A stretch of 64,000 bases of DNA from Theristus sp. LFF4_11 (Eukaryota > Nematoda > Chromadorea > Monhysterida > Xyalidae), in assembly GCA_030248135.1 (NCBI GenBank), contig JASANC010003917.1, positions 152,443 through 216,442 of the forward strand, in the 5' to 3' direction. Shown piece after piece: positions 48,701-60,800 of this stretch. Position 1 is the first letter of the stretch, and each line of letters begins with the position of its first letter. The notes under the pieces are model-generated. The model saw nothing but the letters and a program-made list of their open reading frames with translations. It had not been told where the DNA came from and ran no database searches. Made by a program: the position numbers and the translations under genes.

Positions 48701-51700
48701 AAAAATTGAAAGGGCGAACACTTAAAACCAGGTGACAACCCTGCGAACTTTCAAAAAAGCCCAATTTTTACCCCAAAAAGGGGTCGGGGCAAAAAATTAA
48801 CTCATTTTTCCAAATCTACGGATGAAATTACCCTAGGAAACATTTTTCTTCAACTGTGAAAGTGTCCCAGCTAAAAATGGAAAGGGCGAACACTTGAAAC
48901 CCGGTGAAAACGCTGCGAACTTTCAAAAATGCCCAAATTTTTACCCAAAAAAGTGGTCGGGGCAAAAAATTAACCCATTTTTCCAAATCTACGGATGAAA
49001 TTACCCCAGGAAACATTCTTGCTAGACTGTGAACGTGTCGCAGGTAAAAACTGAAAGCGCGAACACATGTTGATTACATACCAGAAAAAAAAAGAGATAG
49101 AAAAATAAGTAACACTGTTTTCAGAATAGGTTTTTCGTGTCTACAGCGTATGAAAAGTAGTCGGATAAAAATTTTTTCGCGGCTCCAAGCACAACTTTGG
49201 GTGTTCGTTTCGTGTGCACAGAACCAAGTTTGTGGCTTATACTATGCTCGCTGGAGGAAGCGAGCAAATTTGAAAAACGCGCGCGAGAGGATAACGGCTC
49301 ATATAATGCGTGATGCGCTGTCCGCTCGCTGACGCTCGCTCGCGCATCCGCATGATTCTTATTTGTTATCATTGGCTGGCACAACCTGGTTTGAAAAATG
49401 ATATTCAATTTGCTTGGTTGTGCTTGGCTTGGAGCAACCCAAGCGTATTTCTTAAAAACGAGTGCTGGCTGATGTTTCGTGCTGCCACCACCTTCGTGGT
49501 ACCACTTCGGCGCACGAAACATTTTTGACACTGTGTGTGTGGGTCTGGCGACTGGTCGAACTGAGGAGCGAGCCCGGGGTCGCCGCGGTCTTCGCTTACC
49601 GGGCGAAACCGCAAAACAAAGTGTCCAACCCTCGCGGTGTCAGTGCGCCGGTCACAAGGCCGAAAAACTGTCCTTAATATTCCATTTGTTCGTGATCATT
49701 TCAACTTCAATTGCGTTCATGAGCTTGTTTGATGCTGCGTCACTGTGTGTGAACATTGTTTTTCTACATTATGTACCACGTTTTTGCTCATTTTGCAGGA
49801 CGGTGGCATGTGCGTGCCAACACTCAACGCCAGCGGAGTCGAGTATTGCAGAGTGCTGAATGTGGCCGAAGCGCGTTCCCTGAGGAAGCTGATCGTTGAA
49901 TGGCTGCACAAGTTGCACATGAAAAGGCAACAACAACAGTGACCACACACAAACCCGTCTCATGCGAACAAACGCCATTGTGTTTGTTTGCGTTTTTGTG
50001 TGATTGTCAATCGGTCGACGTGAAATCACTTCACAGAAAGTGCGTTTTCTGTTGCCTCCAGGTAGCAGGAAAGACACGAACTTTAAACAAGCCGAACAAG
50101 TCCGAATTTGTTTCATCTTGACCGACTGACACATATGTGCGTATACATACAGGGTGTCCCAAAAAAAACATAACAAAAGTAAATGGCTCGTGCGGCCGAC
50201 TGGTTGCACGTGAAACCGTGAAATTTGAAACACTTTTAGAAATAAGGAACACATTTTGTGTGTCCAAATTTTATCCCGAAATTCCACTTTTTCAATAATA
50301 TTTCAGCAGAAATGCGTAAAAACTCAAAAATCACCTAACTTCAGCATTTTGACTCAGGATAAGCATCGTTGTCGTCATCGAGATTCACATATGACAGTGG
50401 CGCAAGTTCATCTTCAGCTTCGTCTTCACTGATCTCATCAGATTTATCCTCTCGACCCTTTAGTTTCACTTTTTTCAGCTGCTCAATGTCTTTTTCATTG
50501 TTCTCAATGATTGCCGACATTCGGTGTTCGAAATTGATGTGCAATTCTGGTGCAACACCCGATCATCGTTGATTCATTGCACACCACTGCGAATTTTGGT
50601 TTTCAAATTGTCGAAAATGTTGGGCGCCGAACGGTACACAATTTCCTTCAGGTGCCCCAAACCTATAAGTCTAGAGGAAAATTGAAACAAGTGCGCGAGT
50701 GGTTGTCGGCGTCGTTCGGTGACCGCTGGATCGGCCGCATGGGCAGAATTGAATGGCCCGAGAGGAGTCCGGACATGAAGCCTTTGACTTCTGCGTTTGG
50801 GGGCATCTGACGGATAATGTGGGACATTTTCGGCGCCCACCACTGCAGCGGTGTGCAAAAAAATCATCGATGATCGGGCGCTGCACCAGAAAGTGATCAT
50901 CAGTTTCAAACATCGAATGTCGTCGTTCATTGAGAACAATGGAAAACACATTGAGCAGCCGAGAAAAATGAAACTGAACGACCGTGAGCATGAACATGAT
51001 GACATCAGTGAAGTTGAAGCTGACGATGAGCTTGTGCCACTGCCAGATAAGATTCTCGATGACGACAATGATGTTTATCTTGAGTCAAAAAAACTGAATT
51101 TAGGTGATTTTTGAGTTTTTACGTATTTCTGCTGAAATATTATTGAAAAAGTAGAATTTCGGGATAAACTTTGAGCACACAAAATGTGTTCCTTTGTTCT
51201 AAAAGTGTTTCAAATTTCACGGCTTCACGTTCAACCAGTCGGCCGCACGAGCCGTTTACTTTTGTTATGTTTTTTTGGGACACCCTGTACATTGCACTTC
51301 GGGATTTACTGGACTAAATGTGAGACTAAAATTATGGTATGTTTGTTCAAACCTGTCACTTTTTTTCGCAGAAAACTGAGCATGCGAAACTCTGAATGGC
51401 ATTAAGAAGGGCGAATTTAACGGATTTTGCTGAAATCAAATAAGTACCCCATTTGTGGCTAAATGTGTCTTGCAATTCCAAACCCGTTCATTCTTCGTTT
51501 CGCAAGCCCCGTATTCTGTGAAAAAGGTGACAGGTTCAAACAGACATACTGTATACTGTATGCAGTTATGTCGGGCTTATATTAGGGTCAGACTCGGTTG
51601 GTTTCTGATGTTTTGCAAAACAATAAAACAACACTGATGCTCTGCGAATAGTCATTTGGAGGAAAAAACCCAAAAAACACTCACAATCTCGCCTCTGTTC

Positions 51701-51879
51701 GGATCGTAGAATCGCTCCAACAGCGCAATGATAGTGCTTTTGCCGCAACCGGACGGTCCCACCAACGCCACCGTTTCACCGTGTCGCACGTTCAGATCGA
51801 GACCCCGGAGCACTTTCGCTTGCGGACGTGCCGGATACGCGAACGAGACGTTGCGCAGGGTGATCGAGCCGCTGAGAGC
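42777..51879 (-). CDS. P-glycoprotein exons for NBD2 (part of the 42777-63873 gene)
   Basis: Exons: 51879-51685 (A-loop FAYPARP and Walker [10 protein letters not shown]), 44316-44113 (Q-loop [12 protein letters not shown]), 43639-43493 (LSGGQ and Walker [13 protein letters not shown]), 43178-43052 (H-loop [12 protein letters not shown]) and 42856-42777 ([16 protein letters not shown] to the stop). All phases close. The intron between the first two exons is 7.4 kb and contains composite copy 2, a TTTG microsatellite, a fold-back transposon and two MITEs. Confidence 0.93.
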
Positions 51880-54800
51880 CTGCTCACGGGCAGCTATTTT
51901 AGAGTTGAAAGACGGACGGGGTGTTTGGAAGAGGCGTTGTATGGGCGTATTTTATGGCGAGAGTTTACCATTATCAATAAAACCCGTTGCTGAAAAAAAA
52001 TTTCACTACGACGCTCACATGTTCATATCGCATATCACGTAACTCATGAAAAAAAACTTCTGATTACAATATACCGACCGGTTTTTGACCTGTCTCATCC
52101 AGTGGGTCAATGTAAGACTCTGTCTCGATCATGCGAAACAGGTGCGCCGCAGAGAAACGCGCTTTCACGATGTCGGGAATGAACGAACTCATCTGACCGA
52201 ACGACATGCCGCAGAAGGCGATCGCGAAGAACACCCTGAAATACACAATACGCATTTAGTGACGGTGCCGTGTGTGACTCGATGGTCGAGTGGTTCGAAG
52301 CGCTACACTGTTGCGTTTCCAGCACTGCGGGTTCGAATCTCTCGAACGTTCGTACCGGTATATTCGGACACAAGGTTTAGCGTGCTGTGGTGTCAGTTCT
52401 GAGTGTCCAAAGTCAGCGCATGACTGACGTTTAGCTGATGTGCGAGAAATTCAATGGAAGGCAGCATATTCTGCAGGAACGCGGCAAGCGCAGGAGAAAA
52501 AATGGGTGTTAACCGGGTGTATAATTGACGCTCTAGAAACTCAAGAGAATACGACCAAAACAGGCTCAACGCTTTGATAATTACATTGCAGCAAAATTAC
52601 ATGATAATAATAATTGCATTACATAATTGCAATAATGAAAATTGACGTCATATTTGCCAGGTTCCATTGGCCTCGTTATATACCTGTACACGTCCAACGG
52701 CTCCATCAGTCCAATGGCGATCAGGTACGCCCCATAGCGAAACCCGGCGGCGTACAGAAAAAACGGCACCGACTGCGAGAACGCAAACGCGGATCCGTAA
52801 ACGTGCAGATAGTGCATGTTCGCTCTGAAGGTGTCACAAGAATTGCCCAACATACGGCTGAAGTTTGTGTCACGAATTTCCGACATCAAAACCTAAGGAG
52901 TGCCAAAAACCAATGCAAAAACTCGGCGACTCACTCATAGGGTCCAACCAATTCGCGTTCATATTTCTCCATGAAGATGCGCTCAGCAGCGAGTGCCTGC
53001 ACCGTTCGCACATTGCCGACCGTTTCGGAGACAATCTGCAAACGATTGTTTTTCACCAGCAGCACCTTACGATTGACTGCACCAGCAAGATTTCAGTACA
53101 CCACAAGACAAAACGCATTCTCAGTCTTAGAGTTTTTCAGGCCAGAATTATTGTGTTCTCCGTGCAACGGTTCGCGTGCAAACCAGCAAACGACCGGAAT
53201 GTTCTCATGGCTGCAACGTCTGGCATAAATACAAACCAGAAAAACCGCCAATGTTTCAAAATTGGCGTGTTCCGTGAGTGACGCACCCTGCCAGCGGCCT
53301 CCATCAGTTCGGCCGACTGTTCGTGCTTGTGGAACTCGAGGTGCCACTCCAGGAAGCCGCTGCCGACCAGAATCGGCACCATCGCACTCAGCAGCAACGC
53401 CAGACGCCAGCCGAAAATGAACGCGATCACGACGCCGGCAACGATCGTGAACACGGCGGACACGACCGACGGCAGACGCGTGAACGCCTGTGTGTGTGCT
53501 GTGCGTTGTCGCGGAATAATGTGGGAATTTTTAAAAGAAACAAAACCGAATCATGTGTGCATGTATCATTGAGCAAAGCAGCTACCGTATTACCTCTAAT
53601 AAACCCCCATGGGGGTTTATTTCTTCAGCGACTTCTGGGGGGGGGGGGGTTAGTTTTGGGGGGGGCTTTATTTTTTTGGGGGGGGGGTTTATTTGGAAAC
53701 CATTTTTAGGAGTGGGCAAAATGGCAAAAATACCTTCCATTGCAGGAAGGAAGTCGCAAAAACTTCTACTCTACATCGAAATTTCATTTTACAACAGCCT
53801 TTTGTAATGAAATTACCATTAACTCATCCATTTGGGGCCTTTGGTAGCACAATTTCATCATTTTCACTGCAACTAGCCACTGAATTCGCTGGGTATGTGT
53901 TTCAAACAGGTTTCAATAATCCCCCATGGGGATTATTTTTGGGGGGGATTATTTGGAAACTTGTCGAGGGGGTGGGGGTTTATTTTTGGGGGGGGGTTTA
54001 ATTTTGGGGGGGGGTTTAATAGAGGTAATACGGTATGTAGCACTGTTGCACGCAACGTTTCACGCACAGCGTTTCAATCGACATTCACGCAATGTTGCTC
54101 ACAGCGATTTACACAACGTTTCACACAGCGTTTCACACCGTCACGTTTTTTTCTGCCTTCTCATCGGTCGATGATCAACATTGTTGTCACTAACAAATCG
54201 GACGTTTGGCCCGTCAGTGGTGAAGCGAGTACAGATGGCGCCCGTGCTGTGCGTCGGCTGGTCAAAGTAGGCAATGTGCACGCGCAGCAGACGGTTGAAC
54301 GAGTCAACACGCAGCTGCTTCACGAGGTTCTCGCCGGTGAGGCCGAGTGCGTTCGCCTGCGTCAATTAAACCAATCAACATTGGTGATTCACCGGAACTT
54401 TTGATTTGATTGGACCGTTGATTGATGCGAATCAAGCAACATTCGACAGTTCCGTCGTTCTGTAAACTCAACAGAATATTACCGCAATGAAAAAGCCGCC
54501 GCCCTGGACGATACCGAGCACTACGAACATCAACGACCAGAACACCGCGTCTTGTCGCATTTTCTCACCGGATTCAGAATAAACCTGAAAACATATTGAC
54601 GTAAAAAAGACAGGTTCTTTTCGCTCTCTGTGAAAACTTGTCCACCGCAATCAGTTCACCAACCGCAAATATCTGACTGTAGAACAACGCAAACGCGGGC
54701 ATAACAGCGCCCGAGAATAGATTGCCGATGATGCCAATACTGAACGGGCCCCACGACTTGCGATTGTACAGCCAAATTTTGCTCAGCGGCACCGGGGAAA

Positions 54801-57800
54801 TGTCGTCAGACTAAAACGTTGAATTTGGCGAAAACAACTTTAGTTAAGAAATAGGAACAACTCAACAAAGTGTTAATTAAACTTTTGATGATTTTTTTTC
54901 GGTGAAACCATGGTTTTAAATGCTGGAAATCAGTATTCAGTATGATATTTGCAAAATAAACTTACAATGGGTTCCGGATGATAGCTGGCTTTTGACGCTG
55001 TTGAAACAGTGCTGATAGCGGCTAAAAATAGAAAAAAATGAATGCGCAATTGCTACACAGCCTCAAAAACAGTGTAGAGCTTGCGGCGGTGAATTGCTGT
55101 GAATCTGCTGTCATATGAATTTGAACTTGTTTTTAATGGTTTACGAATACATCTCGTTGATTGCCTGTGTTGGTTGCCAAGCAGACCATCAGTGAAACTG
55201 AGACACTGGTTGGAATAATTCACCAACAAGAAAAACCCACTTTTCTTCCTTGCGACCGCCTTTTCAGATGCATTCTCATTTTCATCGTTGTCACTGTCTG
55301 GTTCTTCTTCAACAGCTTTGTTCAACTGTTGCGCCAACACCATTTTGTAGAATGTTCCCGATTCCTTCTTGCTCATTAGTTCGTCATAGCTACCCTGAGT
55401 CGAACATAAAAACAAACGTCATGAAATTTGTTTTAACGAAAGCGAAACAAGCAATCGTTGGCTTGAGGTACATTTGTCAACTCAAGTTTGAAGGTTCACT
55501 CTGCAGTACCCTATTAGTAATGTGGCAATTTTACACCTTCTAACTCTACCCACTGTATCCTTTCCGTATTCATTGCTCAAATGCTAACCAGAAAACAGTG
55601 TGCTCTAACCAGGGTGATGAGCGCAGTCCGAAACCAACACACAGGCACACACACAATATTACAGCGCATGTGCGCGCGGTTGTGTGTTTGTTTCGGATTA
55701 TGCAACTATTACTGTGGTTAGATAGAAAAACGAGCGTATAGTGTTTTCAAACGAGCACTTTTTTATTTCTATATACCTGTTCCACAATGACTCCGTTGTT
55801 GAGCACCACAATCCGGTGGGCGTCACGAATCGTGGACAGACGATGGGCGATGGTGACGGTGGTACGTCCAACGGAGGCCTGCCAACGTGGCAAAAAAGTG
55901 TAAGCAATAAGCGATTTCCAATTGTGTTGCAAAAGAGGGAAAATATCGTGACTAATACTGAACATAACAAGTCGGTGACAAAAATTTTCACCAAACAAAA
56001 TTACCAAAAAACGTCATTTCAACCAGTGGTGGTGTTACTCAACAAAATGTTGAGCAATGAATTGCGTTACTTGTGTCTCCAGTGTATGTCACCTTCTGCA
56101 ATGCCTGCTGCACCAGCAGTTCACTCTCAGAGTCCAGCGCGCTGGTCGCCTCATCGAGCAGTAGAATCTTCGGATTCGAAATCAGCGCCCGTGCGATTGC
56201 GATTCGCTGCTTCTGACCGCCAGACAACTGGGCGCCTCTTTCGCCGACGCGCGTGTGTAGACCCTGCAAAAGGTCATTATTGGTGAACGTTAATGATTTA
56301 CTCAGAAAAGCAAGATTTTATCTTTTATCAGAAAGTCATCTGAAAGGTCGTCCAATTAATTGCAGGTAGCTAAAGTGGTTGGTCTGTGTGGCTAGCTGCG
56401 CACACGCAATCCAATCAGCGAATCAAAAAAAAATCTTTTATTGACCTGTTTACTGCATTATCGTTTCATGACGAGTGTGTTCATCGGATACAAATGTAGA
56501 ATGGAAAAACGAAAAAAACATTGACTGAATAAAGAGAAACATAGAAATTAAGACTTAATTGTACATGTATTGAGAAAAGTTATTGGTATACCAATTACTT
56601 CAGCAGACAAGAAAAAGGTGCTCAGCAAAGGGTTCAATGCGCAATACAATTATTGGCAGGTTTACAAAAATGGCATTACTTTTTGCATTTTTTTATTTTC
56701 AGAGACTGTCTGGGTAAAACACGTTCGGCAGTTCTGCATGGTGTCCGTCGCACTGACGAGCCAAGGGGCACCGCGGTATGCGTCTACCTGGCGAAACCGC
56801 AAACAGCGAACTTTATGTATTCCAACCCCTTGCAACACCAGTTCAACCACGCCCGTTCAAAAAAAATACACCGAGACAGTCGCTGTTTGTCACCTCCGGA
56901 AACGACTTGAGAAACTTGGTCGCATTTGCGAGCTCGACCGCTTGCCACAACTCTCGTTCCGTTGCGTCCTGTTTGCCGAGTCTGATGTTTTCCTCCAAGG
57001 TGCCGTCAAACAGCACCGGCTCCTGCGAGACGACACCGAACAGACGTCGCAGATGATGCACGTTCAACGTTCGAATGTCGTAGTCGTCGATGGTCACCTA
57101 CAGTATGGTCAGGTGTAGAGTAATGGGCGTGCGTTGGTTCATTGGTGTTCATTGGTGTCCCATTGTATTTATGTGCTTATCGGTGTATGTGTTGAGGGCC
57201 AGTTTTTAGAGTGAAGTTTTGTACTAGAGTTGGTGGTTGGTGCGGTGGTCGGTTCGGGGGCAACACACCTTTCTGTATGTTTGTTTGAACCTGCCACTTT
57301 TCTCAGCAGAATCATGCCCATTCGCGAGCGAAGCGGGAGCGGAGCGGACAGCGGATGCAGGCATAATATGGCCCGTCTGTCGCTCGCGCGTAAATTCCAA
57401 ACTTACTTTGCCTCGCTCTGTGAACATAAAAGGAGCTGAGATTTTTTTCTGCGGCACACAGGCAGACAATCCACAGATACACTGTGTGCACCAGAAATTT
57501 TTTCGTGGTGATCTTCTACACACGCTGTGTGCGTATTTTATCAATTCTGAAAGTGAAAAAAATTATTCTTGTTTACCCCTTTTTTTTCGGCTATGTCATC
57601 AAATGTGTACGCAGTTTCAGCGATATAAAGAAATTTCTGACTGTTATAAGAAAAACATTTTCTAGGGTAAAAATCTTCGGGATTTTCAAATTTCGCATTC
57701 ATTTTTTTCTCCGATGCTTCCCAAGGCTTTAAATTTAGCTTGTTTGTATAAAATTACAAAAAATGCTTATTTTGAGGTGTATTTGCGATTTCTGCGCGTG

Positions 57801-60800
57801 AAACAAACCGTTATTTGACAAATAAAACAATTTCTAGGGGTAACCAACAACGGAGAGTTTGAATTTGATCTTTATTTTTGAAAAAAGTCAAAGGAATAGC
57901 TGTTAAATAACCAAAGTCGTGACGATTTCGGGCAAATCGGCCGTGGAAATTGGCGAAATTGGTTCAAAAACAAAAAATGAGAAAGTGGTGTATTCCGGGG
58001 TAATTCAATGCGCTGATCACGGATTTTGGGTTAGTTTTCTTATGTGAGCAACTCTATATACTGAATCGTGACGATTTCGGGCGAGTCGGCCGTGGAAATT
58101 GGCGAAATCGGTCTCAAAACAAAAAATGAGAAAGTGGTGTATTCCGGGGTAATTCAATGCGCTGATCACGGATTTTGGGTTAGTTTTCTTATGTGAGCAA
58201 CTCTATATACTGAATCGTGACGATTTCGGGCGAATCGGCCGTGGAAATTGGCGAAATCGGTCCCAAAACAAAAAATGAGAAACTGGTGTAGTCCGGGGTA
58301 ATTCAATGCGCTGATTACGTATTTTGGATTAGTTTTCTTATGTGAGCACTCTACATACTGAATCGTGACGATTTTGGGCGAATCGGCCGTAGAAATTGGC
58401 GAAATCGGTCCAAAAACAAAAAATGAGAAAACGGTGTTTTCCAGTATAATTCAATGCGCTGATTACGGATTTTGGGTTAGTTTTTTTATGTGAGCAACTC
58501 TAGATACTGAATCGTGACGATTTCGGGCGAATCGGCCGTGGAATTTGGCGAAATCGGTCCAGAAACGAAAAACAAGAAAAGGGTGTTTCCCAGGGTAATT
58601 CAATACGGTGATCACGGATTTTGGGTTAGTTTTTTTATGTGAGCAACTCTAGATACTGAATCGTGACGATTTTGGGCGAATCGGCCGTAGAAATTGGCGA
58701 AATCGGTCCAAAAACAAAAAATGAGAAAACGGTGTTTTCCAGTATAATTCAATGCGCTGATTACGGATTTTGGGTTAGTTTTTTTATGTGAGCAACTCTA
58801 GATACTGAATCGTGACGATTTCGGGCGAATCGGCCGTGGAATTTGGCGAAATCGGTCCAGAAACGAAAAACAAGAAAAGGGTGTTTCCCAGGGTAATTCA
58901 ATACGGTGATCACGGATTTTGGGTTAGTTTTTTTATGTGAGCAACTCTAGATACTGAATCGTGACGATTTCGGGCGAACCGCCGTGGAAACTAGCGAAAT
59001 CGGTCCAAATGCAAAAAACAAGAAAACTGTGTTGTCCATGGTAATTCATTGCGCCGATGACGGGAAATAGCAAAGGTGAAATCGGCCCAAAAAACGAAAA
59101 ATGAAAAACCTCAGTTATCCGGGGCTTAGAAGAATGTGTGACCAACGAGATGTGAATTTTGTCCAACCTTCGGGACTTATTTAAAAGTCAGAATATTATC
59201 TAAAAATGCGGGAGACGCATATAAAAGGAGGAATATGGCTTTGTGTAAGCAGTGAGAGACTTGGCTCGACAACTCTTTTCAAGTCTCTGATGTGGTACAC
59301 ACGGATACAAGTACATAAGAGCCATATTTTTGCGCCGTTTATTCATTATTTCAGTTGCACATGTACTTTGTAGACAATTAAAACTTTAACATTTGCGGTA
59401 TTTCGGGCATTTAACGACCACTAAAACCACTTAAATAACGATCAGACTTCCCAGATTGCTGATACTGGTTTGCCCAGGACAAAGTTATCGCAAAGGCATT
59501 GGAGAACGCAAGGTCCCTTTTTATGGCAAAGGCAACGACTCACGGGACAGTTTATCCTGCCACTAGAGTTTGGCAAAAAGGGTGAAAATCAACGGAAGAC
59601 AACACCTTTTTGTCGCTGGTGCTGGTGTGCACACAGTGATACGTACGGTATGGCCGAATAAATGAGGCAGTCCATCAAGGCGAGATCAGCCGCAGACTAG
59701 GAGTTGTCTTTTTCAAAAAAAGCCAACATAATTCTTAATCATGTGTAGAAGGGATAAAAAATAAAAAGAAGAGCGCGGATAATCCATTAGTTAAAAAAAA
59801 TGCGTCAAATTTAGCACACAATTGGGTTTCTGAACGTCTTTTTTCTTTCATTCAAAATTCGCGCGCTCCTTGCACCCTGAAAAAAGCTGCCATGTTTAAC
59901 CGGCCATACCGTACGTTAGCAACGATAAAACCATATGAAGCAATGTCTTGCAGTCTCTGATTTTTCTATTTTTGCACAGAATTAACAGATTCTTGATTTA
60001 CAGAAGTTCTGCACAGAATTTGCACAGAATTTCGCTCATGATGTGATTTCGGACTAAACTGTAAAGGACAGTCAAAAAATAATTTTAAAACTTTTTTACG
60101 CTTTTCCCAGCAAAACAAACGCGGCGCAAAAATATTGCTCTTATGTACATGTATCCGTGTGTACCACATCAGAGACTTGAAAAGAGTTGTCGAGCCAAGT
60201 CTCTCACTGCTTACACAAAGCCATATTCCTCCTTTTATATGCGTCTCCCGCATTTTTAGATAATATACATTTGAGCTCGCGAAAGAAGAAAGAACGGAGA
60301 ATTGGTGTATTGCAGAAAGACCATATTTAGCTAGAAATGGAGTGTTTGATTTCAACGAAACCCGATTTATTTGTTGTTGTTGCGTTTGCGCGCTCTGTAT
60401 TCTGCAGAACAAAGTGACAGGTTTAAACAAACATACTTTAGGCAAAACTCACTCGCAAAATTTTTTTTTGCCCATTTTCACTCAAACAACACAGTTCGAA
60501 CCGCAACGCATGCTCGTTTCACTCGACCAAATCAAAGTTCACATCAAAACCAATCAAAACGCGCATTTTTTTTTCAAAAAGTTTTCGCCAACCCTTCCGG
60601 AAGTCGGATCATAGAATCGCAGCAGCAAACTGACAAGCGTTGATTTACCGCAACCGCTCGCTCCCACAATTGCTATATTTTCACCAGCTGTGATGCTCAG
60701 ATCGAGTTTTTTGATCACCTGAACAAAAACCTCCGCATGAAGCTTTGCTTTATGTATTGTTAAAGAACCGCTTTATTGGTCCATATCGTTTGACGCAGCC

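Larger units (their letters stand above)
57278..60433. mobile_element. MITE interrupted by composite element
   Basis: TA-TGTTTGTTTGAACCTGCCAC running to CAGCAGAATC at the left and TTCTGCAG with GGTTTAAACAAACA-TA at the right are the two ends of the family at 51340-51546. The 130 bp before the right end also match that MITE's interior (CCATATTTAGCTAGAAATG, AACCCGATTTATT). The ends are 3.1 kb apart only because composite copy 3 has inserted near the left end. Confidence 0.75.

Noticed and set aside
52824..52889. Upstream extension ([20 protein letters not shown]) of the P-glycoprotein TMD2 exon
   Set aside because: Including it breaks the frame with the previous exon and adds residues absent from the family; the acceptor at 52824 restores both.
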